A DNA stretch of 40,141 nucleotides. It comes from Aequorivita sp. Lineage in GTDB: Bacteria; Bacteroidota; Bacteroidia; Flavobacteriales; Flavobacteriaceae. Location: the NCBI GenBank assembly GCA_024637015.1, contig JAGXGE010000021.1:1-40141 (forward strand), written 5' to 3'. How positions within the stretch are numbered: the stretch's first letter is position 1; each line of letters begins with the position of its first letter. Positions 27,369-35,961 of this stretch are shown one piece after another. A program made the translations under genes and the position numbers. The notes below the pieces were generated by a model. It was not told the DNA's origin, ran no database searches, and was given only the letters and a program-made list of their open reading frames with translations.

Positions 27369-29921
27369 TTATCCGCATTTTGAAGAACCACAATCCTTAC
27401 AAGTCAAACATCCTTCCTGATAAATAAGTGAAGTACTATTACAGTTTTCACATTTCTGTTTGCGAGCTTCAGTACCGTCGGCTACATAGCGTTTCAAAGC
27501 ACGGGCAACCCCATTTTTCCAAGTATTAATACTTTCGCTATCAAGTTGTAGACTGTTGATTAATTCCACCGCTTTTTCAATTGGCATTCCGTGGCGCAAC
27601 GTGCTGGAAATCAACTTTGCATAATTCCAAAACTCTGGATTGAATTTATGCGAAAGCCCTTCAATAGTGGTTTTGTAGCCTCTTTTGTTTTTATACTGAA
27701 AATCGTAACGCGATGTTCCGTCCTCGTTTCGGTTTTTGATGATAACGCCTTCATTTACCCAACGCGGAATCAAAATTCCATCTTCATCATCTGCAAAACC
27801 GGTAAAGATTTCATAGGGTTTTTCATCAATCAAACCAATGAAGGCAATCCATTTGTCTTTGCTGTTTTGAAAACGAACGACGTCTGCGTCTAAAACTTCC
27901 GGACGTTTGGTTGGGAAGGCGGTCAATGTTTCATTGTCTTCATCTTTCTTTTCTTCATTTGAAATCAAAACCCCGGAGCGTGAGCCATCTCGGTAAACGG
28001 TAACGCCTTTACAGCCCGCTTGCCAAGCTTCCAGGTACAATTTGCCCACTAATTCCTCTGTAGCATCGTTCGGTAAATTAATGGTCACAGAAATAGAATG
28101 ATCCACCCATTTCTGCACCGCGCCTTGCATGCGCACTTTGCTCAACCAATCAACATCGTTGGAAGTGGCTTTGTAATACGGCGATTTCTTTACAATTTTA
28201 TTCAGCTCTTCCTGGCTGTAATTTTTGTTAGTATCAATCCCGTTGACTTCCATCCATTGCTTGAAGCGGTGGTGGAAAACGACATATTCTTCCCAACTGT
28301 CGCCCAGTTCGTCCACAAAATCAATACGTGCGTTTTTATCGTTTGGGTTCACTTTTCTTCTTCGTTTGTAAACTGGAAGAAAAACTGGTTCAATACCAGA
28401 GCTTGTCTGCGTCATCAAACTTGTTGTTCCGGTTGGAGCGATTGTAAGTAAGGCAATGTTTCTTCTGCCGTATTCTAACATATCGTAATACAATTTTTCA
28501 TCGGCTTCTTTTAGGCGAAGAATAAACGGATTGTCCTTTTCTCTTTCAGAATCAAAAATTTTGAAAGCACCTCTTTCTTTTGCTGCATAAACCGAAGCGC
28601 GATATGTTTCCAAAGCAATCATTTTGTGAATTTCAACAGAAAAATCAGTGCCTTCCTTACTGCCGTATTTTATTCCCAAGGCTGCAAGCATATCGCCTTC
28701 CGCGGTGATTCCTATTCCTGTTCTTCGGCCTTCCTGGGCTTTTCTTTGAATATTTAGCCAAAGGTTTTTTTCAACAGCTTTTATTTCGTCTCCTTGCGGA
28801 TCTGCATCAATCTTAGCGATTATTGCATCTACTTTTTCAAGCTCTAAATCGATGATATCGTCCATAATTTTTTGGGCGATGCCGATGTGTTTTTTAAAGA
28901 GTTCAAAATTGAATTCAGCCTTTTCCGTAAATGGATTTTCAACATAGGAAAACAAATTGATAGCCAACAATCGGCAGGAATCGTAAGGGCAAAGCGGAAT
29001 TTCGCCGCATGGATTGGTAGAAACTGTTTTGTATCCCAAATCTGCGTAACAATCTGGCACACTCTCTTTAATAATAGTATCCCAAAAAAGAATGCCGGGC
29101 TCGGCAGATTTCCAAGCGTTGTGTACTATTTTTTTCCAAAGTTTTCCAGCTTCAATTTCTTTCGTATTCTTTGGGTTTTCACTGAAGATTGGATATTTCT
29201 GAGTGTATTTATTACCATCTTTTACGGCTTGCATAAAAGCATCGTCCATCCTTACGGAAACGTTGGCGCCGGTTACTTTTCCCTGCTCCATTTTCGCATC
29301 GATAAAATCTTCGGAATCAGGGTGATTTATAGAAACTGAAAGCATTAAAGCCCCACGGCGCCCGTCTTGAGCCACTTCGCGGGTTGAATTGGAGTAACGC
29401 TCCATGAATGGAACAATTCCAGTTGAAGTCAAAGCCGAATTTTTCACAGGCGAACCTTTTGGACGAATGTGCGATAGGTCGTGGCCCACACCACCACGGC
29501 GTTTCATCAACTGAACCTGCTCTTGGTCTATTTTCATAATCCCACCGTAGGAATCTGAGTCACCGTCATTTCCAATTACAAAACAGTTGGAAAGCGAAGC
29601 AATCTGATATGGATTGCCGATACCTGCCATTGGACTGCCTTGTGGGACGATGTATTTGAAACCTTTTATTGCTTCAAAAACTTCCTCCTCTGTTAACGGA
29701 TTTTCATAACGCTGCTCAATTCTCGCAATTTCTTTTGCGATGCGGCGGTGCATGTCGTCTGGAGTTCTTTCATAAATATTGCCTTCGGAATCTTTTAAAG
29801 CATACTTATTCACCCAAACACGGGCGGCAAGATCGTCGCCTTTAAAGTATTCAACCGAGGAGTTGAAAGCTTCTTCCTGTGTGTAATTTTTTGGGGTAGG
29901 GATGACGGTTTTTACTTGCAT
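27369..29921 (-). CDS. nrdJ: Adenosylcobalamin-dependent (class II) ribonucleotide reductase
   Basis: An 850-aa catalytic subunit. Key features are SLSNCFVIG (C113, redox Cys), NPCGEIPLCPY with the N303/C305/E307 active-site trio, IAPTGTTSLM for phosphate binding, and a C-terminal Cys-rich ribbon with C824, C827, C838, C841, C844 and C849. The terminal thiols shuttle electrons from thioredoxin. The class II form makes its thiyl radical with vitamin B12 and needs no oxygen or small subunit; no nrdB-like gene is adjacent, consistent with this. I see no cobalamin riboswitch in the 207 nt upstream. It is convergent with mdh. Confidence 0.92.
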   Translation of the reverse strand: MQVKTVIPTPKNYTQEEAFNSSVEYFKGDDLAARVWVNKYALKDSEGNIYERTPDDMHRRIAKEIARIEQRYENPLTEEEVFEAIKGFKYIVPQGSPMAGIGNPYQIASLSNCFVIGNDGDSDSYGGIMKIDQEQVQLMKRRGGVGHDLSHIRPKGSPVKNSALTSTGIVPFMERYSNSTREVAQDGRRGALMLSVSINHPDSEDFIDAKMEQGKVTGANVSVRMDDAFMQAVKDGNKYTQKYPIFSENPKNTKEIEAGKLWKKIVHNAWKSAEPGILFWDTIIKESVPDCYADLGYKTVSTNPCGEIPLCPYDSCRLLAINLFSYVENPFTEKAEFNFELFKKHIGIAQKIMDDIIDLELEKVDAIIAKIDADPQGDEIKAVEKNLWLNIQRKAQEGRRTGIGITAEGDMLAALGIKYGSKEGTDFSVEIHKMIALETYRASVYAAKERGAFKIFDSEREKDNPFILRLKEADEKLYYDMLEYGRRNIALLTIAPTGTTSLMTQTSSGIEPVFLPVYKRRRKVNPNDKNARIDFVDELGDSWEEYVVFHHRFKQWMEVNGIDTNKNYSQEELNKIVKKSPYYKATSNDVDWLSKVRMQGAVQKWVDHSISVTINLPNDATEELVGKLYLEAWQAGCKGVTVYRDGSRSGVLISNEEKKDEDNETLTAFPTKRPEVLDADVVRFQNSKDKWIAFIGLIDEKPYEIFTGFADDEDGILIPRWVNEGVIIKNRNEDGTSRYDFQYKNKRGYKTTIEGLSHKFNPEFWNYAKLISSTLRHGMPIEKAVELINSLQLDSESINTWKNGVARALKRYVADGTEARKQKCENCNSTSLIYQEGCLTCKDCGSSKCG

Positions 29922-30128
29922 ATTTTTGTAAAATTTTGGTTGTTTTGAATTCTAATTTAAAGTAGGTAAATATAACGAATTAGTAACCCTGATTTAATAT
30001 TTAAAATTTAAAGTTGTCAAGAAGAGATTGTTAATATGCTTATTATCAATAAATTAAAAATTTATTAACATCAAAAAGTTGACAAATTTTGAGAATAGTT
30101 TTGTTTGAAGGGAATTTTTATATTTTAA

Positions 30129-30806
30129 TTGATAAATGCATATTATTCAAAGACTTTAGATATACAGTCTTTATTTTTTTATATTTGGCGAGTGAACAGG
30201 AGATGGTACTTTATCGGAATAATAATAACCCTTGCTTTTTTTGGAATAAGCTTGGAGCAATCTACAGTGCCCAATCAGGAAATTGTTGTTCAGTTCAATG
30301 CTGATTCCATAACTGCTGATGAGGCGGAGCAAGTTATTTTGAATATCACAAGCCAATTAAAAGCTGTTGGCGTTGAAGAGTTTCAAGTTTCAGAAATACG
30401 TGGCGGAAAGCTAAAAGTAACTTATTTCAGCAACGTTGATGTAACTATAATAAAAGGCTTGTTTGATAAACAGGACAAGCTTGAGTTTGGCTATCGGGAT
30501 TTTGATGACCAAGGAGATTCTTCTAAAATTCCTTTTGGTAATGAATCCAACACCTATAAATTAGCTGTTAGCAAAATCCAAAAGGATTCGGGCTCTAACC
30601 TAGGACTTCATGGTTTGCCTATAGAATTAAAGTCTGTAAAAGACCAATATTTGAACCCAATTGTTTTTTTGGGTACTTCTGAAACTAATTTCAATTTCAA
30701 ACACAATATTAAAAGTGTAGTTTGTAAAAACTATCGCAATGTTGCAATTTTAATAGATAATACTTCATATAAAATTCCAGAGGTAAGGGCAGGGCCTTTG
30801 TCTTAA
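30129..30806 (+). CDS. Unrecognised membrane-anchored protein resembling a SecD periplasmic domain
   Basis: The frame opens with a TTG at 30129 (225 aa). A GTG at 30192 is an alternative (204 aa), because TATATTTG, a promoter-like box, lies just 4 nt before it. One membrane segment (about 25-42) is followed by a periplasmic domain. Two parts resemble the SecDF encoded next door. Residues 66-122 (AEQVILNITSQLKAVGV ... KGLF..Q.KLEFGY) align with SecDF 189-243 (AFEVLRKRIDKFGV ... KKLLQSTAQLEFWY). VAILIDNTSYKIPEVRAGPL (205-224) aligns with SecDF 442-461 (IAIVLDNIVYSAPGVTSGPI). The protein stops where SecD would enter its next membrane helices. It may be an accessory subunit or the remnant of a duplication. 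No motif suggests enzymatic activity. Confidence 0.7.
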   Translation: MINAYYSKTLDIQSLFFYIWRVNRRWYFIGIIITLAFFGISLEQSTVPNQEIVVQFNADSITADEAEQVILNITSQLKAVGVEEFQVSEIRGGKLKVTYFSNVDVTIIKGLFDKQDKLEFGYRDFDDQGDSSKIPFGNESNTYKLAVSKIQKDSGSNLGLHGLPIELKSVKDQYLNPIVFLGTSETNFNFKHNIKSVVCKNYRNVAILIDNTSYKIPEVRAGPLS

Positions 30807-30923
30807 AAAACTTCACAATAACATTTAAAGGTGAAGTTGAATTAATCTTTTTCGCCTTTAAAATTGGCTTCTGTTTTTCAAATTCAGAAGCAACAAAAAA
30901 TTAATTTTATATACCCACGATAA

Positions 30924-30954
30924 TTGTCAGATCTAACAGCAAATCATATATTTG
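30924..30954 (+). promoter_or_regulatory. Promoter of secDF (TTG-N20-TATATTTG)
   Basis: TTG at 30924-30926 and TATATTTG at 30947-30954, 20 nt apart, fit the Bacteroidetes consensus. The start codon is 34 nt further on. This gives secDF its own promoter, independent of the upstream SecD-like gene. Confidence 0.65.
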
Positions 30955-30988
30955 CCCGTTTTTAAAAATCTGACCAAAAAATATACAC

Positions 30989-33900
30989 ATGCAAAATAAA
31001 GGACTAATTACCATATTTGCCATCCTTTTTGGATTGGTGAGTATTTACCAGCTCTCTTTTACCTTTGTTGCAAACAAAGTAGAAGACAGTGCCAAAGAAT
31101 TTGCCAATAGCAAATTCTCTGAAGAGCAACCACACGAAAGAGATAATGCAGAGGCCCGATACTTGGACTCTGTTGCTAACAATACTGTATTTTTAGGAAT
31201 AGACTACAAAACAGCAAAAGAGAAAGAGCTGAATAAAGGTCTTGATCTTAAAGGTGGTATCAACGTGATTCTTGAGGTTTCTGTTAAAGACATCTTGAAA
31301 GGTCTTGCAAACAATACCAAGGATCCTGCATTCAACCAAGCGTTGGAAAACGCCGCTGTTCTTCAGAAGGATAGCCAGGACACATACTTAGAGTCTTTCT
31401 TCAAGGCTTTTGAAGCACTTCCTGGCGAAAACAATCTTGCATCACCAGATATTTTCTTCAACAAAAATTTAGAAGATGTTATTAACATTGGGATGACCAA
31501 TGCGCAAGTAAAACCAGTTATTGAAAAGAAAATTGATGAGTCAATTACTTCTGCTTTTGAGGTATTGAGAAAGCGTATTGATAAATTTGGGGTAACCCAG
31601 CCAAACATCCAGCGCTTGGGGAAATCTGCAAGAATTCTTGTGGAACTTCCTGGGGCGAAAGATGTGAACAGGGTGAAGAAATTGCTTCAAAGTACTGCCC
31701 AACTTGAGTTTTGGTATGTTTATAAATTTGAAGATATGGCAGGCTTCCTTCAAGCTGCTGATACCAAAGCAGGCGAAATAGCTATGGCGAAAAATGCTAC
31801 TGAAACAGCAAAGTCTTCAGATACGACAAAAACTGTTGGTGATTCTACCAAAACGGAAGAAGATGATGTTAGCAAACTATTGGGTGGCCAAGATGTAAAA
31901 GATTCTCTTGCCAATGACAACAAAACAAACCCAATACTTTCAAAAATGGTTTCATTAGGTAGCCAAGGAGGTCCGGTGATTGCTACTTTCAGATTAAAAG
32001 ATACTTCAGATATTAACAGTTATTTGCGTAATCCACAGATAAAATCATTGTTGCCGAACGAATTGCGTTTCGCAAAATTTATGTGGGGATTGCCAGAAAG
32101 CAGTCCGCAGCTTAATGGCGAAGAAATTACATCATTGTATGCTATAAAAAGCGAAAAGGACGGTCTTCCTCCATTGGGCGGAAGCGTAGTTGTAGATGCA
32201 AGACAAGAGTTTGACAATTTGAGCCGTGTAGTTGTTTCTATGCAAATGAATGGCCAGGGAGCTAAAGTTTGGGAACAAATGACAGGCAATGCATACCAAG
32301 ACCAAAGCCAGATTGCTATTGTGCTTGATAATATTGTTTATTCTGCACCTGGCGTAACTTCAGGTCCAATTGCCGGAGGACGTAGCCAGATTTCAGGAAA
32401 CTTTACCGTGCCACAAGGGCAGGATTTGGCCAATGTATTGCGCGCCGGTAAATTGCCTGCCTCTGCTGAGATTATTCAAGGAGAGGTTGTGGGACCAACA
32501 CTGGGTCACGAAGCAATAAGCAGTGGTGTAATGTCTTTCTTAATTGCACTTGTAATCGTTCTTTTATGGATGATTGGCTACTATGGAAAAGCTGGTATTT
32601 TTGCTGATATCGCTTTGTTGGTAAACATTCTTTTCATCTTTGGAATATTAGCGGGTCTTGGCGCGGTACTTACCTTGCCAGGTATTGCAGGTATTGTATT
32701 GACCATCGGTATGTCTGTGGATGCGAACGTACTTATCTTTGAAAGGATCAAGGAAGAACTTGCAAAAGGAAAAGCGCAAAAAGATGCCATTAAGGATGGT
32801 TTCAACAATGCGTTGTCTTCCATTCTTGATGCAAACATTACCACAGGTTTAACTGGTTTGATTCTTTTGGTATTCGGAACGGGACCAATTCAAGGTTTTG
32901 CAACTACGTTATTAATAGGTATTGCCACTTCATTGTTTACTGCAATTTTCATTACAAGATTGTTTATTGACAGTTACACGAAAAACGGAAAATCATTGCC
33001 TTGTTCAACTTCTTTTACAAAGGATCTGTTCAAGAATGTAAGTATTGAATTCTTGAAAAAACGTAAGGTTGCTTATGTGATTTCTGGAGTTATGATATTG
33101 ATAAGTCTTGGTTCGTTATTCACGCTTGGACTTAACCAAGGTGTTGACTTTGTGGGGGGACGTACGTACACGGTTCGTTTTGCAAAAGATGTAAATTCAA
33201 ACCAAATTCAAAGCGATTTGATAAAAACATTTGGTAGTGCCGAAGCAAAAACATACGGCGGTGACAACCAGTTGAAAATCACAACCAAATACAAGGTTGA
33301 TGAAACTGGAACCGATGTAGATGAAGAAATAGAACACATGCTTTTTGAAACCGTTAAAAAGGATATGCCTGCTGATATGACCTATGAAAAATTTGTGGGC
33401 GACCAAGACGGAAAAACCATTGGTAGAATGGAATACTACAAAGTGAGTCCTACCATTGCTGATGATATTAAGAGAGACTCTTTCTGGGCAGTATTTGGCT
33501 CTCTGGTTGTGGTTTTCCTTTACATATTATTGCGCTTTAGAAGATGGCAGTTTAGTTTGGGTGCGGTTGCGGCTGTATTCCACGACGTGCTTATTGTTCT
33601 TGGTGTTTTCTCTTTAACCTATAAGTTTATGCCATTCAGCATGGAGATTGACCAAGCATTTATTGCGGCAATTCTTACCGTAATTGGTTACTCGCTGAAC
33701 GATACGGTAATTGTGTTTGACCGTATTCGTGAATACTTTGGCGACCACCCAAGTTGGAAAATGAACCGAATTATTGACGTAGCCTTAAGTAGCACGTTGG
33801 GAAGAACCTTGAACACCTCCTTCACCACGCTTATCGTGTTGTTGTGTATGTTCTTCTTTGGTGCGGAATCCATACGCGGATTGCTGTTTGCTATTGTTGT

Positions 33901-34030
33901 TGGTATCGTAGTAGGTACATATTCATCGTTGTTTATCGCAACGCCAATTATGTATGATACCGTGAAACGTAAAAAAGTCGAGGATTTGATCGATAAAAAA
34001 GAAGAAGATGAGCTTGCTTTAGAAGCGTAG
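30989..34030 (+). CDS. secDF: Protein translocase subunit SecDF (SecD-SecF fusion)
   Basis: A 1013-aa fused RND-type protein with about twelve membrane segments. The SecD half has the first helix, GLDLKGG (84-90), the P1 periplasmic domain, GKLPASAEIIQGEVVGPTLG and the TM4-6 block with SVDANVLIFERIKEEL. The SecF half has GVDFVGGRTYTVRF, AAILTVIGYSLNDTVIVFDR and a C-terminal basic tail. A low-complexity Ser/Thr/Lys/Asp insert (about 265-315) interrupts P1, as is usual in Bacteroidota. It uses the proton gradient to pull secreted proteins out of SecYEG on the periplasmic side. It ends in a strong terminator. The preceding gene encodes a P1-like protein. Confidence 0.97.
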   Translation: MQNKGLITIFAILFGLVSIYQLSFTFVANKVEDSAKEFANSKFSEEQPHERDNAEARYLDSVANNTVFLGIDYKTAKEKELNKGLDLKGGINVILEVSVKDILKGLANNTKDPAFNQALENAAVLQKDSQDTYLESFFKAFEALPGENNLASPDIFFNKNLEDVINIGMTNAQVKPVIEKKIDESITSAFEVLRKRIDKFGVTQPNIQRLGKSARILVELPGAKDVNRVKKLLQSTAQLEFWYVYKFEDMAGFLQAADTKAGEIAMAKNATETAKSSDTTKTVGDSTKTEEDDVSKLLGGQDVKDSLANDNKTNPILSKMVSLGSQGGPVIATFRLKDTSDINSYLRNPQIKSLLPNELRFAKFMWGLPESSPQLNGEEITSLYAIKSEKDGLPPLGGSVVVDARQEFDNLSRVVVSMQMNGQGAKVWEQMTGNAYQDQSQIAIVLDNIVYSAPGVTSGPIAGGRSQISGNFTVPQGQDLANVLRAGKLPASAEIIQGEVVGPTLGHEAISSGVMSFLIALVIVLLWMIGYYGKAGIFADIALLVNILFIFGILAGLGAVLTLPGIAGIVLTIGMSVDANVLIFERIKEELAKGKAQKDAIKDGFNNALSSILDANITTGLTGLILLVFGTGPIQGFATTLLIGIATSLFTAIFITRLFIDSYTKNGKSLPCSTSFTKDLFKNVSIEFLKKRKVAYVISGVMILISLGSLFTLGLNQGVDFVGGRTYTVRFAKDVNSNQIQSDLIKTFGSAEAKTYGGDNQLKITTKYKVDETGTDVDEEIEHMLFETVKKDMPADMTYEKFVGDQDGKTIGRMEYYKVSPTIADDIKRDSFWAVFGSLVVVFLYILLRFRRWQFSLGAVAAVFHDVLIVLGVFSLTYKFMPFSMEIDQAFIAAILTVIGYSLNDTVIVFDRIREYFGDHPSWKMNRIIDVALSSTLGRTLNTSFTTLIVLLCMFFFGAESIRGLLFAIVVGIVVGTYSSLFIATPIMYDTVKRKKVEDLIDKKEEDELALEA

Positions 34031-34053
34031 TTTCTATTTCTTCGGAATAAATA

Positions 34054-34086
34054 AAAAAGACCTTTCCAATTTGGAAAGGTCTTTTT
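34054..34086 (+). terminator. Terminator of secDF
   Basis: AAAAAGACCTTTCCAA pairs with TTGGAAAGGTCTTTTT, a near-perfect stem with a T-run, 24 nt after the stop. The mirrored A-run lets it also serve the convergent DUF192 gene. Confidence 0.88.
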
Positions 34087-34109
34087 GTTTTGTCAATTTT
34101 TTAAAGTGT

Positions 34110-34607
34110 TTAGTTGTTTTTTGTAAACTGGAACTTATCACCTTTCTCAATTTTCCATTTGTCGGAAAGCCCTGCATTTACTTCCAAAACATATTGCGAA
34201 GCTGCATCTGAAGGAAGCGAAGTTTCATCAAATGGTTTCGCGTTTTTTTGAATGCTTATAATTTCTTTTTCGGAGTTAAAATATATTATATCCAGTGGAA
34301 TTTCGGTATTTCTCATGTAGAACGAGCGCTGTCGTGAATCGTTAAAAACAAAAAGCATCCCTTGGTTTTCGGCCATGGAATGGCGGTACATTAGTCCAGT
34401 TTGGGTTGAGTATTCGTCATCGGCAATTTCAATGTCAAGTTTTGCGATAATGGAATCAGTTTCGGCTTTTAATAAAGAAAGCTCCCCTTCATTAGTAAAA
34501 GTGATTTCTTTTGTGAGGCTTTTGCTTTCTGAATTTGTGTTGTCTTTACAATTATAAAAGGCAAAAATGGAACCGACAATTGCGGCGGAAATAAGTATTT
34601 TTTTCAT
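34110..34607 (-). CDS. DUF192 domain lipoprotein
   Basis: A 165-aa protein with a lipoprotein-type signal (MKKILISAAIVGSIFAFYNC, Cys20). The DUF192 (PF02643) domain covers about 50-162: LDIEIADDEYSTQTGLMYRH, MLFVFNDSRQRSFYMRNTEI, PLDIIYFNSEKEIISI and YVLEVNAGLSDKWKIEKGDK. The domain is a small beta-barrel of unknown function, common in envelope proteins. It lies 73 nt downstream of lgt on the same strand. It therefore sits next to the enzyme that would lipidate it; cotranscription is possible but not shown. Confidence 0.88.
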   Translation of the reverse strand: MKKILISAAIVGSIFAFYNCKDNTNSESKSLTKEITFTNEGELSLLKAETDSIIAKLDIEIADDEYSTQTGLMYRHSMAENQGMLFVFNDSRQRSFYMRNTEIPLDIIYFNSEKEIISIQKNAKPFDETSLPSDAASQYVLEVNAGLSDKWKIEKGDKFQFTKNN

Positions 34608-34680
34608 TACAAGAAATATTAAAGATCACGAATACGCGAATATTTTTTAAATAATCATTCGAGTATTCGCAGTTGTTTTT

Positions 34681-35610
34681 TTATTCAGTAATTGGTTTTT
34701 TTGAAGCGTTCCACATAATATAGATTCCTGCTATTATGAAAGGAATACTCAGCCATTGTCCAGTGGAAAGTAGCCCAAGTGCAGACTCAAACCCACCTTG
34801 GCTTGCTTTTACATATTCTACCAAGAAGCGGACCATAAAAAGAAGAATCAAAAACACTCCGAAAATGTAACCAATCTGTTTTCTGCGCTCTGTTTTCCAA
34901 TATAAATACCAGCACACCAAAAACACAATTACGTAGCCCGCCGCTTCATAAAGCTGTGCCGGATGGCGAAAAGGAACAGAGTTCAGTAATTCGGAAAACT
35001 GTGGATTGTTTACTATAGCATCATAGGCTTTGCTAGGCTCTTTAATTCCGGTTGCGTTTACGGCATCCTGTTTCCGAATACCTTCGTGTACAAAACGAAC
35101 GCCAAACGGAAAGTCTTCCGAAGGTTTTCCGATGATTTCAGAATTCATAAAATTTCCGATACGAACGAAAATGCCACCGGCGGCCACAGCAATAACAATG
35201 CGATCCATTATCCACAAAAAAGGTTTTTTGATCACGTTTTTCGAATAAAAAAACATCGCAATTAAAATAGCAATTGCTGCCCCGTGGCTAGCCAACCCTT
35301 GAAAACCTGTAAATTCAAATTCAGGAACAGTGCTTATTGGTAAAAAAACCGAAAGCGGGTCTTGTACAAAAAGCTCAGGCTGATAAAAGATAACATGTCC
35401 CAAACGTGCGCCAGCAAGAGTTGCAACAACCATGTAGATAAACAGACTGTCTAATTTTTCTTGCGAAAGACCTTCCCTTTCATAAATCTTTTTGGTAAGA
35501 ATCCAGCCCAGCGTGAATGCGACAACGAACATTAAACTGTAATAACGGATCATAAAAAAACCAAGATCAATTCCTTCGGAAGGGTTCCAAGTAAAACTTA
35601 AATAGTGCAT
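34681..35610 (-). CDS. lgt: Prolipoprotein diacylglyceryl transferase Lgt
   Basis: A 309-aa inner-membrane enzyme with about seven helices. Lgt landmarks are MIRYYSLMFVVAF, ARLGHVIFY, GLASHGAAIA (H109), the signature VRIGNFMNSE (R150, N153, N156, E158) and HPAQLYEA. It transfers diacylglycerol from phosphatidylglycerol to the lipobox Cys of prolipoproteins. Several lipoproteins in this window (at 5234, 20451 and 34110) are its substrates in principle. An insert of about 40 residues after VRF (EGIRKQDAVNATGIKEPSKA and on) lengthens the periplasmic loop, as often seen in Flavobacteriia. It starts 64 nt downstream of yidD. Confidence 0.94.
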   Translation of the reverse strand: MHYLSFTWNPSEGIDLGFFMIRYYSLMFVVAFTLGWILTKKIYEREGLSQEKLDSLFIYMVVATLAGARLGHVIFYQPELFVQDPLSVFLPISTVPEFEFTGFQGLASHGAAIAILIAMFFYSKNVIKKPFLWIMDRIVIAVAAGGIFVRIGNFMNSEIIGKPSEDFPFGVRFVHEGIRKQDAVNATGIKEPSKAYDAIVNNPQFSELLNSVPFRHPAQLYEAAGYVIVFLVCWYLYWKTERRKQIGYIFGVFLILLFMVRFLVEYVKASQGGFESALGLLSTGQWLSIPFIIAGIYIMWNASKKPITE

Positions 35611-35674
35611 AATAGGAGTTTTATTGAGCAGCGTAAAGATAACAAAAGCGAAAAAGTATTGTGGACCAAATATA

Positions 35675-35920
35675 TCATTTGTCTATTATTTCTTTTTTTG
35701 GTGGAACAGGGTCGAAGCCAGAACCGCCCCAAGGATTGCAGCTTGCTATTCGTTTTGCTGCAAGCCAGCCACCTTTTAATAAACCGTGTGTTTGTAATGC
35801 TTCAACTGCATAATGAGAACAAGTTGGCGTATAGCGACAACTGGAGGGTATTAAGGGTGAAATAAAATTTTGATATCCTTTAATTAATAATATGAACGGA
35901 TATGTAAAAATTTTTTTCAT
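35675..35920 (-). CDS. yidD: Membrane protein insertion efficiency factor YidD
   Basis: An 81-aa protein, the normal length for the family. It has the whole signature: [20 protein letters not shown], then [16 protein letters not shown] and [21 protein letters not shown]. An N-terminal amphipathic helix attaches it to the inner membrane. It assists YidC in inserting membrane proteins. In many bacteria it sits by rnpA and yidC; here it is instead between cysS and lgt. No RBS oddity is seen. The gene is followed by lgt on the same strand. Confidence 0.94.
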   Translation of the reverse strand: MKKIFTYPFILLIKGYQNFISPLIPSSCRYTPTCSHYAVEALQTHGLLKGGWLAAKRIASCNPWGGSGFDPVPPKKEIIDK

Positions 35921-35927
35921 AAAGATT

Positions 35928-35936
35928 CCCCCCCCC
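35928..35936. repeat. Nine-base C homopolymer between yidD and cysS
   Basis: A run of nine C (plus strand) is followed by GTTGAAAAGGGTTAGGGG, which can fold back on it. It may act as the cysS terminator on the minus strand. Homopolymers of this length are unstable and hard to sequence. Confidence 0.5.
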
Positions 35937-35961
35937 GTTGAAAAGGGTTAGGGGATGTTTT

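Noticed and set aside
28872-29339. A 155-codon plus-strand ORF inside nrdJ
   Set aside because: It is wholly within a well-supported enzyme gene on the other strand and has a low-complexity, Phe-rich composition typical of a shadow frame.
30089-30304. A 71-codon ORF overlapping the start of the SecD-like gene
   Set aside because: The other frame keeps clear SecD-like motifs to 30806. This ORF has no recognisable features and ends early.
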